Shown here piece by piece: positions 1 through 8,936 of a stretch of 64,000 bases of DNA. This stretch comes from Septoria linicola (Eukaryota; Ascomycota; Dothideomycetes; Mycosphaerellales; Mycosphaerellaceae). The stretch covers positions 1,364,001 through 1,428,000 of the forward strand of contig CP099419.1 of assembly GCA_024114885.1 (NCBI GenBank). Direction: 5' to 3'. The position numbers were made by a program, and so were the translations under genes. A model generated the notes under the pieces. It saw only the letters and a list, made by a program, of their open reading frames with translations. It ran no database searches and was not told the DNA's origin. Numbering within the stretch: the stretch's first letter is position 1; each line of letters begins with the position of its first letter.

Positions 1-377
1 TCCTTCTCCCCTGCCTGTCCCTCGAGATACAACTTCGTCATAAGCTCCGCATGAATACTATGCTTCTTATTACCACCGCCATCACCATCATCCGACGACA
101 CAACAACCAAACTCAAAATCTCCCTCTCCACCTTCGGAAATTTGGCATACAGCTTTCGGAAGAAGTTCCAACTCGCCTGTCCTCCTTCGATGATTTTATA
201 GTTAGGAAGGATCGTCTTGCAATCGGCAGAGTAAAACGCTTCAAATTCTTGCGTGTCCCGTTGAGAGTCTGTTTGGGGAAAGTTTTGGCCGTAGGTGGAG
301 TAGAATTGGAGAGCGGGGTGGTTGGGAAGAGTAGATGGGGAGAGGGGGAGTGGCACGACGAGGGCGGATTGAGGCAT
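1..377 (-). CDS. NTF2-like (SnoaL-type) fold protein, 3' end cut by window edge
   Basis: The minus-strand frame is open from an ATG at 377 to the window edge, giving about 125 codons with the C-terminus missing. After a Pro/Leu-rich start, the segment around residues 24-90 reads FYSTYGQNF, then EAFYSADCKTILPNYKIIEGG, then SWNFFRKLYAKFP. This is the pattern of fungal NTF2-like/SnoaL-like proteins, where a helix pair is followed by a small barrel. The family includes cyclases, dehydratases and many proteins of unknown role, so no reaction can be assigned. A second protein of this broad fold lies at 51899-52393, but the two are not evident close paralogues. The fold call is pattern-based. Confidence 0.6.
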   Translation of the reverse strand, partial: MPQSALVVPLPLSPSTLPNHPALQFYSTYGQNFPQTDSQRDTQEFEAFYSADCKTILPNYKIIEGGQASWNFFRKLYAKFPKVEREILSLVVVSSDDGDGGGNKKHSIHAELMTKLYLEGQAGEK

Positions 378-889
378 GCTTGAATTCTTTTTGTTTTTGG
401 CAGTGTTCAGGTTGTGATGTATGTCGATTCGTTCGAGAGCAAAGATTGGATGTGGTATATATGTTGATCGTCTGAGTGACCTCCTTACAGCGAGGCTCGA
501 GGTGTTTGTGATTGGTGGCTTGGCGTGCTCATGAGATGCCGAACGTATGTCGCAGATCAGTCATGCGTGGTATGCGGAACAGGGAAATATACTGGTGTCG
601 TCCGTTGGACATGTAGTTTGTCCGAGTCAGCTTGTGTTGAAGTAGTGAGTTACCCGAGGCTGCTATAGTCAGCTGTAGGATCATCAAGGATGCGAAAACG
701 ATAACGACATGAAACATTCTGCCATGCCATGGACAACGCTATCGTGCGCCCATAGACAAGATTGTCTAAGCGATCGATCGTACAACGAAATTTGATAGTG
801 ACACGGTGAGAAGAATCGTAGGTCTTGACGCATGTGCCCGCTGGCGATGTCGCCGAAGCCGCGAACCAGCTTGACGAGCGGCATTCCTC
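378..889. other. Intergenic stretch, 5' of the NTF2-like gene
   Basis: This holds the upstream region of the partial gene and the downstream region of the 375-aa gene. A 62-codon minus-strand frame at 529-717 begins with a hydrophobic, signal-like stretch (MFHVVIVFASLMILQLTIA). It has no other support and is more likely chance than a small secreted protein. No repeats or RNA genes were seen. Confidence 0.4.
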
Positions 890-2017
890 TCATATACCGT
901 ACATGTCGAAGTCATCATCAAAGTGCAGTGCGGCATGACTGCTGAGCCTGCCAAACATATCTTCGACGCCATCGCCAAGCGTCAGGAGACCCATCTCCTC
1001 CAAACTGCGCATGTCATCCAACCTCGCATTGTACCGAGGACCCATAGAGAGGTCTAGTAGTTGCTGTTCCTCGAAGTCATCTTGCAGCAGATATCTGTCT
1101 GATCGAAGTCCGTACCGATTGGCATGATCCATCTCATTCAGCTCATGGAGATCGTCATTGAGAAGACCACCGGATATGAGGCCATGTCTGCCATTGAACG
1201 AATGGCTCCTGGGTCCTAGGAGACCTCCGTTGCCAGCAAGTGAATCAGCAGATCTTGGTCGGTATCCTAATGTGGGTCGTTCAAAGCCGAAGCCTCGCAT
1301 CTCGGCAGTGTACTCGACTGAGAGCCTTTCCATATGTTCGGCAACGAGCTGACCTCTGCGACCATATCGCCTCAAGCTCTGTGGCAAATCCGGTCGCAGG
1401 CGATGAACATGTCGGAAGCATTCGTTCCGCTGAGTCTCGGTCATGTGCGCTCGTAGCACGGCATTGCACCACTGGCCAATTGTAGCTGATGTCTCTGTGG
1501 ACACAATCTGTGATGCGTGGCGAAGGAAGAAGCTGTGCAGGATTTGCCCAATTCTCAGACTTCTGTTGGCGTACGAGACTTCAGCTAGAGCTCGGAAAAG
1601 GTGATTACTGCGTCGGTGAACAAAGACTTCATTGGACATGCGAGCATCTGCTCTATCCACTTCAATCAAGCGCTCCAGTCTTCGCAGCCATATTCTGGTG
1701 ATGTCGATCTCTGAGCTGCGGAGAGAAGAGCGTGAGAGCTCTCGGATGGCTACGTAATAGACCTCGCGGACTTCTTCCTCTCGGAGGGGATTGAAACGAC
1801 ATCTGGGGAAGATCTCCGGACACTCTGCGACGAAACGTTCTGCCAGGATGTCGGAATTGCGGCGGAAGTGCTCGTGCTCATCGAGAAAGGTTTCGAGGTG
1901 TCCACCTGGCTGCAGAGAGAGGACGGATGGATGCCGATCATGAGCCTGGCGAGCAAGTAGGTGTTCCCTGCCGTACAGGCCGTGGCTGGGTAGTCTTAGT
2001 CCTGGGGAAGGGAACAT
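890..2017 (-). CDS. Hypothetical protein, 375 aa
   Basis: This is an uninterrupted minus-strand frame of 375 codons starting at an ATG at 2017. I do not recognise the family. The first 220 residues are rich in Arg, Leu and Glu and look helical (segments such as EEEVREVYYVAIREL and IWLRRLERLIEVDRADA). Residues from about 225 on are more polar, with a Gly/Leu patch and an acidic end (HFDDDFDMYG). There is no signal peptide, membrane segment or cysteine cluster. The frame's length and its protein-like composition, against broken frames on the other strand, support a real gene. The true start could lie in an upstream exon. The neighbours give no functional hint. Confidence 0.55.
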   Translation of the reverse strand: MFPSPGLRLPSHGLYGREHLLARQAHDRHPSVLSLQPGGHLETFLDEHEHFRRNSDILAERFVAECPEIFPRCRFNPLREEEVREVYYVAIRELSRSSLRSSEIDITRIWLRRLERLIEVDRADARMSNEVFVHRRSNHLFRALAEVSYANRSLRIGQILHSFFLRHASQIVSTETSATIGQWCNAVLRAHMTETQRNECFRHVHRLRPDLPQSLRRYGRRGQLVAEHMERLSVEYTAEMRGFGFERPTLGYRPRSADSLAGNGGLLGPRSHSFNGRHGLISGGLLNDDLHELNEMDHANRYGLRSDRYLLQDDFEEQQLLDLSMGPRYNARLDDMRSLEEMGLLTLGDGVEDMFGRLSSHAALHFDDDFDMYGI

Positions 2018-2674
2018 AGTCCTTCACGTTGAATATCGTAAAGTGCTCGCTGGTCGTTTCGAAGACTCGGGCATCACGGTAATTATGCTGATTAGTTGTG
2101 AGGCGTGGCGGTCAGCAGAGAAACACAGCATATGGTTAACTGCATCGAACACGGCATGATCGGCCACATGAGTGCGAGCGAGCTGCGGTCCCGGCCAGTC
2201 AAAGTGTCGACCAGGAGTCATCGTCGTGCAAGCAGGTGCAGCAAACATTTTGATTGTTCGCCGCCTGACCGACGTGATAGTGTGTCTCTGTTGATGATTG
2301 CTTTCCTATGCCTTTGAACTGGAGGCAGTAGAATAGGAGTGCACCCAAGCGACTCTTGTGTTCTCGTAGGTACTGACGGCAAGAGTAGCTTCTGGTGGCT
2401 GGGTCACAGGCAGGCGGTGGTCTAACTATCTCTTGTGACTTGGTGGGGGAATATGTTTCATCTGATAGCAAAGCCGTGTGGACATGGGCAGTGAGTTGCT
2501 CTGGCAACGGCCATGTTTGATCGGGAACCAAAACGGCTCTCACCGGCGACAACGAGAAGAGCGACGGTGACGGCGACAGGTGCAACGAGAAACGTGGGCA
2601 GCAGTTCCAGTGGCATTCATTGCTGCGGGTGTGATTGATGCTTGGTAGCAAAGGCGACGAGTAGACTGCCGTCG
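2018..2674. promoter_or_regulatory. Divergent intergenic region (657 bp)
   Basis: This separates the minus-strand 375-aa gene from the plus-strand gene that starts at 2675, so it should hold both promoters. A GACGG/CGACGG-rich patch lies near 2560-2580. The in-frame codons just before 2675 belong to a frame with no upstream ATG. No convincing TATA or CCAAT arrangement was picked out by eye. Confidence 0.4.
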
Positions 2675-4567
2675 ATGGCGAGACCGACCAAGACGCAACA
2701 GTTCGCTATCTGGGAGGATGACGATGATGATAACGGGGGCATTCCTCCACCACCTCGCACTCCGGAATCAACACATTCCACTGCGACAGACGAGCAACGG
2801 CCCACGACTCTCTTGGGAAGCGACAGCGCGTACAGCCAGCAGCAGAAGCAGCGCCGTGACACATTCGATGGGACGAGCGCAGGACATGATGCTGGGGAGG
2901 AGGACGATGATGATGTAGAGGGCGACGACGATGACATTGACGACACGGTGCTGCACCACCAGCTAGACGACGCCGACGACGATGAGCGACAACGACGAGA
3001 GTCTGCATTCACTGCGACTTCGGTCTCGTCGCTACCAGACTCTGCATTCGAGACAGACTACAATCGCGGTGCAGTGATGCAGATGCATACACCCTACACG
3101 CCTCCGATGATCCGCCCCTCGTTCCGCCGGCCACAATCCGTCAAGAAGATGCAAATGTCCTCGCCAGCACCTTCCGAACGAAGTCTGCGGCGGTCCATCC
3201 TTTCTCCTCCACCATCTGCGAGGTCCAGTATCAGGGGCACTTGCAGGCGGCAGAAATGGGTCGATGGCGATGCAGAGAAGAAGGAATACCCGCTGGTCTT
3301 GCTCCATCTGACTCTGCTGCCCGTGGAGCTACGGTGGAGCAGGCAAAGCATGGACGAGGTTCTGCCTGCAAGCACCCTAGAAGCGCTGCAACTGCTCAAG
3401 TCAAAAGTGTCAGAGACCATCATCCAGCGTGGCATCCTCATACCCCATCCGAGAGACGACTATGAACTGTTGGAAGAGAGGCTGTTGGAAGCGTTGGAGC
3501 TGAAGAAGGAACGCATCAGTCGAGGTCACTTTCGTGCGCGAGACTCTACATCTTCTGCTGACTCTGGCGTGGGCTCAAGCGTAGAAGGTGTCGAGGATGA
3601 CCAGTGCTGTGACACATGCCACGCTAAGATTGTCGATTCTGCTGTCAGTGCAGGCGGAAGAAAATGGAGCATCAAAGTGTTTGCCGCGAACGGTCTCATG
3701 AGAGCATCGGCGTGGACCGCAGCCTGGTCAGAAATGGAAAGAGTGGATGTTGAGATCTTGCCGTGGATTGATGAAGAGCTCCGTCGCACCCTTGATGTGC
3801 GAGCATTGCAGGATGCCGCCGATGAGCGCAAGAAGCAAGAAGAGGAGGCAGTCAGGATATCGGAAGCTGAGGAGCAGTTCCGTAATGCACAGCAAGAGCG
3901 AGCGAGAGCCAGGAATGTGCAGCGACCTCATGCGGAGTACTCAGCAAGCGATGAATACTCGCATGTCGACAGCGACATACACACCGACAAGGGGAGTGAC
4001 CTGCCACGAGTATACCAGCCGAAAGACATTCCACTGTCGCTCCTGCTGAAGAACTACATCTACCTCGTGGCCCAGGACAAGCGCAACATCGCGATATTTG
4101 CTCTGGCCGCACTAGCATTAGTGGTTAGTCTACGAGCCTCATTGCTGCCAGGCCTAGACGTTTCCGCACTACCCCCTGTCTGCGAGAATATACAAGCACA
4201 CCCTCCGGTGCTCCAGCAAGCGCCAACGTCCAGCCGTGCCAACTCGATCTACACAGCCGACTTTGCGAGCGTGCAGTCTTCAATGTCCGAGCAAGACGCA
4301 GCAACGGCAACGGCAACGGCAACAGCAAGAGAGAAGATCACAGACGCTGTGGAGAGTCCAATGGCGGACCTGCTGTCGCAAGCCTCACATTTCATCGATG
4401 AAGCATCCTTGGCGGACGAGAGTCTAGAACAGCCAGTGGCACATTTGCAGGCTACCAAGCTGGAAGCTCCTATTCCAATAGAGGCTATGATTCTTGAGAC
4501 GGCACAATGTCCGAACATGGTCTCGCCGAGTCTTGTGTTTGGACACAGCATGCGAAGCTCTGCTTAA
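2675..4567 (+). CDS. Membrane-anchored fungal protein of the 'pathway-specific nitrogen regulator' annotation family
   Basis: Single exon of 630 aa, starting at the ATG at 2675 (MARPTKTQQFAIWED); the frame opens a little earlier only from a TTG. Domains in order: an acidic, disordered N-terminus with Asp runs (about 15-105), a Ser/Pro-rich stretch, then a conserved block at about 195-371 (KKEYPLVLLHLTLLPVEL, RGILIPHPRDDYELLEERLL, ANGLMRASAWTAAWSEMERVD). Next come a charged coiled coil (about 377-414) and one transmembrane segment at about 471-492. Within the block, CCDTC could bind a metal. Ascomycete homologues are widely labelled 'pathway-specific nitrogen regulator', but there is no DNA-binding domain here and the single membrane anchor argues against that name. 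The function is unknown; an envelope or ER-membrane role is only inference. Confidence 0.7.
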   Translation: MARPTKTQQFAIWEDDDDDNGGIPPPPRTPESTHSTATDEQRPTTLLGSDSAYSQQQKQRRDTFDGTSAGHDAGEEDDDDVEGDDDDIDDTVLHHQLDDADDDERQRRESAFTATSVSSLPDSAFETDYNRGAVMQMHTPYTPPMIRPSFRRPQSVKKMQMSSPAPSERSLRRSILSPPPSARSSIRGTCRRQKWVDGDAEKKEYPLVLLHLTLLPVELRWSRQSMDEVLPASTLEALQLLKSKVSETIIQRGILIPHPRDDYELLEERLLEALELKKERISRGHFRARDSTSSADSGVGSSVEGVEDDQCCDTCHAKIVDSAVSAGGRKWSIKVFAANGLMRASAWTAAWSEMERVDVEILPWIDEELRRTLDVRALQDAADERKKQEEEAVRISEAEEQFRNAQQERARARNVQRPHAEYSASDEYSHVDSDIHTDKGSDLPRVYQPKDIPLSLLLKNYIYLVAQDKRNIAIFALAALALVVSLRASLLPGLDVSALPPVCENIQAHPPVLQQAPTSSRANSIYTADFASVQSSMSEQDAATATATATAREKITDAVESPMADLLSQASHFIDEASLADESLEQPVAHLQATKLEAPIPIEAMILETAQCPNMVSPSLVFGHSMRSSA

Positions 4568-5123
4568 CGAGGTGAAGAGAAGGATGAGAGAACGTTTTTG
4601 AGTAGAGCCACGGATTATGAAATGGTGATGAAGCGTACGTAGCGTAGCGAGGTGTCGGGCGTTCATCATTGTAGAAGAAATGGGAAAGACAGCAACACAA
4701 CTTACGAATACTTTCTGTCAAACCAAATTCTCGCACGTTGAGCAAGTGTCCTACCAACGGTCGCATACTGCGTCTTGACTCCAGCGATAACGTCTCAGGA
4801 TCAGCTCATGTAAGACGAGTGAACAGTGAACGATGAATATTTTTATTCTTTTGATTTGTTCAAGATCTCGTTACTCCCATCCCATGAGCAACTTTGCTCG
4901 GTATATACAAAGGAAACTAATATAAATTTTGTCCATAACCATGTCCATATTCCAGCTGCTTCAAACATTCAACAAAGCTGTGGGTATCTACGAATACAAC
5001 AAGCAAAAGGTCCTGCCCAAGCCTGTTATACAGTCTCTCATAACATTCTTGGATACTCGTCATGTCCCGTGCCGGTGTAAATGCTGCCCTTTCCCAAAGG
5101 GGGACTGAGGATGAAGTCAACAC
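4568..5123. other. Convergent intergenic region (556 bp)
   Basis: Two genes end toward each other here, so the region should carry both 3' UTRs and poly(A) sites. It is more A/T-rich than the flanks near 4830-4930 (for example aaactaatataaattttg). No gene, repeat or RNA was recognised. Confidence 0.4.
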
Positions 5124-6998
5124 CTAGTAGCCACGGCCGAATTGTCGCATCATGTCGGCCTTGACTTTCTCCATGGCGTCCTTGTAGCCAGCTTCGTAGG
5201 CAACATCCATCTTGCGGTCAGTGTTGAAGCGAGACTCCTTTTGTGGTGGGCTGTCTCGTCTCCGGCTGTTGTTGTTGTTCCAGTTATTGTTGTTGTTGTT
5301 TGCCCAGTTGCCGCCGCCTCGGTCATTGCTGTATCCTCGGTCGTTGTTGTTGTATCCATATCCTCGATCATTGTTTCCGTGCGAGGCGTTGTTGTTTCCG
5401 TAGCCTCCCCCGTAGTTGTTCGAGTTTCCGCCGCCATATCCAGAGTTGTTGTTGTTGCCATAGCGGCCTCGGTTGTTGTTATTGTTGGACATATTGTTGC
5501 CGGAGTTGTTGGAGTCATCGTCCTTCATCTCGCGTGCGGCAATGCGTGCTCCCTCATCATACGCCTTCTGCTCATCGCGATTCCAGTCATGGCCTGAATC
5601 TCGAGCGTTCCGCCGGCCACCGAATTGATTGGTATCACCATTCCATCCGCCTTGGCTGTATTGGTTGTTATTGTTATTGTTGTTCCCGCCGTAGCCTGCG
5701 TTGCTGCCGCTGCGTGAATGGCTGTTGTTGTTGTTGTTGGCCGACGTGGAGTTCGACAGGTTCGACTTGCCATTGTTTGTATTGTTCCTCTGTCCCTTTG
5801 GAGTACCAGATCGCTTGCGAAGGTCATCAGTACCAGTTCCGAAGTCACGCGTGAAGGACTTCGACCGCTGGGCCTCATTTCCAGAGTTGTAACCAGAGTT
5901 CGAGCCATTGTTTCCAACCGAGGAAGATGTCTTGTTCGTGTTGCTTGCTAGGGATGATGTGTTATTGCTAGATCCGCTGCCCATAGAAGAGTTGTTGTTC
6001 GAGCTTCCTGAGGATGAGTTGTTGTTGCTGCTGCTACCCATCGAGGTAGTATTGTTGTTGCCAGACGAGGTAGCGTTGCTGGTGTTTCCGCTACCCATCG
6101 AGGTAGTATTGTTGTTGCCAGACGAGGTAGCGTTGCTGGTGTTTCCGCTACCCATCGAGGTAGTATTGTTGTTGCCAGACGAGGTAGCGTTGCTGGTGTT
6201 TCCGCTGCCCATCGATGATATATTGTTTGAACTGCCAGTGGACGAGCTATTGTTTGTGCCGCCCATGGTTGATCCTGAGGAGCTGCTGCTGTTGTTGTTT
6301 GATGAGGTGTTGTTTGATGATGTATTGTTCGCACTTCCAAAGGAGGAGCTGTTGTTGGAATTGCCCGTAGATGATGATGATGTGTTGTTGTTCGACGAGC
6401 CAAGCGAAAGCGAGCCCATGCTAGAGACATTGTTGTCGCTTGAGCCGACCGACGAAGATGTTGTGTTGCTTGAGGTATTGTTGTTGCTACCAGATGACCC
6501 CAGCGATGAGCTGTTGAGGGACGAGCTGTTGTTGTTGTTCGACGAGGTGTTGTTGGTAGGAGTTGAGCTGTTGCTTGATGTGTTTCCACCCTTGGCATCA
6601 TTCTTCAATGAAGACCCCGTGCTCGTAGTGCTGTACTCGCTCTCCGAGCTGCTGCCACCCTTGTTGGACCAGCCAGAGTTCGGCGACTCGTCAGATGACG
6701 AGGATGGCCGGCCATTGCCGCTACCATTGTTGATAGAGACGACCTTAACTTGAGTGTCACGGCGGGCGTCGATCCCGTCATCTGACGAATCATTGTTAAA
6801 GCTGATTCCATTGGAATTCAAACCAGTGTTACCTGGTGGGCGAGACCGACTTGCACTGCGACTGGCGGGCCTCATCTTGGAGTTGCTGGCCTTTGTTTTG
6901 ACTTGGTTTTCTTGCTTTTCTTCGATAACGCTCAATCCGTGACCGTTGTTAAGACGACCGATTGCTGAGTTGTTGGCGTTCTTGCCAAAAAATCCCAT
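5124..6998 (-). CDS. Asn/Ser/Gly-rich prion-like protein, 624 aa
   Basis: One long minus-strand frame. I chose the ATG at 6998 because its context (A at -3, G at +4) is better than that of the in-frame ATG at 7040; the start reads MGFFGKNANNSAIGRLNNG. Layout: a short basic N-terminal region with an Arg/Ser patch (SRSASRSRPPG), then about 250 residues made almost only of Ser, Asn, Gly and Thr. These include three identical 19-aa repeats (encoded at 6034-6204). Next is a basic segment (RSKSFTRDFGTGTDDLRKRSG), a second Asn/Gly/Tyr-rich part, and a charged C-terminal helix (MDVAYEAGYKDAMEKVKADMMRQFGRGY). The composition matches prion-like domains that form condensates or amyloid. A link to RNA granules is inference. 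No catalytic domain is visible. Confidence 0.6.
   Translation of the reverse strand: MGFFGKNANNSAIGRLNNGHGLSVIEEKQENQVKTKASNSKMRPASRSASRSRPPGNTGLNSNGISFNNDSSDDGIDARRDTQVKVVSINNGSGNGRPSSSSDESPNSGWSNKGGSSSESEYSTTSTGSSLKNDAKGGNTSSNSSTPTNNTSSNNNNSSSLNSSSLGSSGSNNNTSSNTTSSSVGSSDNNVSSMGSLSLGSSNNNTSSSSTGNSNNSSSFGSANNTSSNNTSSNNNSSSSSGSTMGGTNNSSSTGSSNNISSMGSGNTSNATSSGNNNTTSMGSGNTSNATSSGNNNTTSMGSGNTSNATSSGNNNTTSMGSSSNNNSSSGSSNNNSSMGSGSSNNTSSLASNTNKTSSSVGNNGSNSGYNSGNEAQRSKSFTRDFGTGTDDLRKRSGTPKGQRNNTNNGKSNLSNSTSANNNNNSHSRSGSNAGYGGNNNNNNNQYSQGGWNGDTNQFGGRRNARDSGHDWNRDEQKAYDEGARIAAREMKDDDSNNSGNNMSNNNNNRGRYGNNNNSGYGGGNSNNYGGGYGNNNASHGNNDRGYGYNNNDRGYSNDRGGGNWANNNNNNWNNNNSRRRDSPPQKESRFNTDRKMDVAYEAGYKDAMEKVKADMMRQFGRGY
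6034..6204 (-). repeat. Three perfect 57-bp tandem repeats inside a coding region
   Basis: Units run 6034-6090, 6091-6147 and 6148-6204 and are identical base for base. Each encodes 19 residues (GSGNTSNATSSGNNNTTSM in the minus frame). The unit is a multiple of three, so copy-number change keeps the frame open. Exact identity, while the surrounding Asn/Ser codons vary, suggests recent duplication or gene conversion. Confidence 0.95.
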
Positions 6999-8936
6999 GC
7001 TCAGCGGTACTGCTTGGTTCTTGAGTGTTGGAGCCTTCATGCACGATGTCTGTACATTAGTGCTACTTATGGTAATGGATGAATAATGTAGATTGATGTG
7101 CAAAGTGAGATGACGGCAGACGAGCTGTGTTATACTCAGTCACTGGCGATCCGGCACACTCCATCATCGTGCTGGTGCCAGTCGTCATCGTGTGACAGTA
7201 CTCGTACCGTGCTCGTGGTATCCACCAGCTTGAGTCGATGCCAGCCAAATTGCCAGTCGATGCCCAAGTCCGACAGCCAAAGCAGCCAGCCTCGCTGACT
7301 CGGCCATGCTGGAGGATCATGTACGCCAACATCATAATCGTCATTGCGCACTGGCTCGGCGGGGCTACGACTCATGGTCAGTGCCCAAAGAGGAATGGTA
7401 TGGCCCAGTAGCAGGTCTCCATCATGCCCCGAGCAGAAGGTGTGCTGACATCGAGTCAGTACCTGCATCTGGTTGTGCTCTGCCACTGAAAATTGCCTCA
7501 GTGGTTTGTGGACCTGCAGAACGAGAACAACCTGATGTGTTGTGGAGCACAAGATATGCTCGTCCATACTGATGTCTAGGGCCATCGGCATGCATGGACA
7601 TGAGTCGTAGGCTCGCTTCTGTGCGGGAAGGCAGCCATGCTCTGAGTGTCGCACGATGCTGTGTTGAACACCAGTTCCATATGATCATGGTGTCTCACGC
7701 ACTGTCGTGATTGTGGTGCTATAGTTGTTCATCATATGGGCGAACACGGTCAAGACATGCAATCGCAGTATGGATGGTTGTCAGTCCAAAGTCAATGGCT
7801 TGTCCGCACTCCACAATTTGACGTCGCTCCATGTGCGGAGCTCGATGGGGCGTCGATCACATACGCAAGTGGCATGCTTCCTGAGGCACGGTCGAGAGGA
7901 TCAACACGCTGCGCTGCGTGTCCAGAACATGCTACGAGGCAGAGCAGTCTTTGGGAGAAGCGGTAGCGATGCGTTTCATGTTTGAGGATCAGTCGTGATT
8001 TGTTGTTGTTGGCTGTGATGAGCGTGCCGAAGAGATGATTGTGCAGGTGTAGTATCGACGTGAAACAGGCAAGCTCGATGGCGCCAAGCGTCTCTGTCAC
8101 AGGTTCGCATCGCCACTCACCATCTTCGATCCGGGCAACACGGTCTGCGAGCCAGTGTTCGAAGGACCTGGTGCTGTGAATCCGATGAAAAGTTCTCTCC
8201 AGCCCAGCCTGTTGATTACAGCACACTTGTCAAAGACACCCGCCTGGTCACGGACCGGCCGTTCTCAAAGTGTGCTAATTTATATTGGATCGGGCAGCAT
8301 CAAGCCATGAGTGAGTCGTGCAGCTCAGGGTCATTATTTTCACGTCAAGTTTCTATCTATCTGCCCTTAACTAGAGCTTATCAGGACTGTATCAGGACTG
8401 CGATTTCATGCCCTTTCGTTGCTCTCAGCTTGTAGACATCACGAGTTGAGAGCTCTAGGCTTGTCGCGTAGTCCATCAGCATACTGAGGTGATGGTGAAC
8501 ATGTTCTGTTATCTTCTACTTCTGCCCCAATTTCAAGAGTCACGTCAATTGGCGTCGGCAAATGATTGGGCCAAGGCCGAGGTTTCCGGTGGTCCACATC
8601 TGGCACATCACATCGTCTACCACGATGTCTGACAAGCCCTTCCTACTATGGCCACAAACGTGAAGTATGAGCGTCTCTCTTCACAGATGAATCCCTATCC
8701 CACACACCTGGCTTCGTGAAGTAGACATTGACTGCCGCAGGCCAGGTCGTCGTGGCAACAATGGCTGAGTTGATTGACCAATGGCCGCGCTGGCATAGGA
8801 AGCGTGACGATCGAAAGGTTGAATCCTTCTGGCGTACCACCAAAGGCTGGCAGAAGATCAGCGACGAGTAGGATAGAGTCGCAAGAATGGCCATTACTTT
8901 CTTCGAGGATGCTGAAGCCTACACAATAGCTTCATC
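6999..8936. other. Long intergenic region (1.9 kb)
   Basis: This lies between the start of the Asn-rich gene (minus) and the start of the SLATT gene (plus), so it is a divergent promoter region, unusually long for this window. Overlapping open frames of 60-172 codons exist on both strands (the longest at 7136-7654, minus). They are His/Cys/Trp-rich and show no family motif, so I do not call them. A short direct repeat (tcaggactg twice) occurs near 8380-8400. Confidence 0.4.

Noticed and set aside
2199..3012. Minus-strand Ser-rich frames opposite the nitrogen-regulator-type gene
   Set aside because: They arise from the GAC/GAT-rich acidic codons of the true gene read in reverse.
5908..6753. 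281-codon plus-strand frame opposite the Asn/Ser-rich gene
   Set aside because: Its Leu/Pro/Glu/Asp-only composition is the mirror of GAG/AAC/AGC-type codons on the other strand. It has no domain and overlaps the real frame fully.
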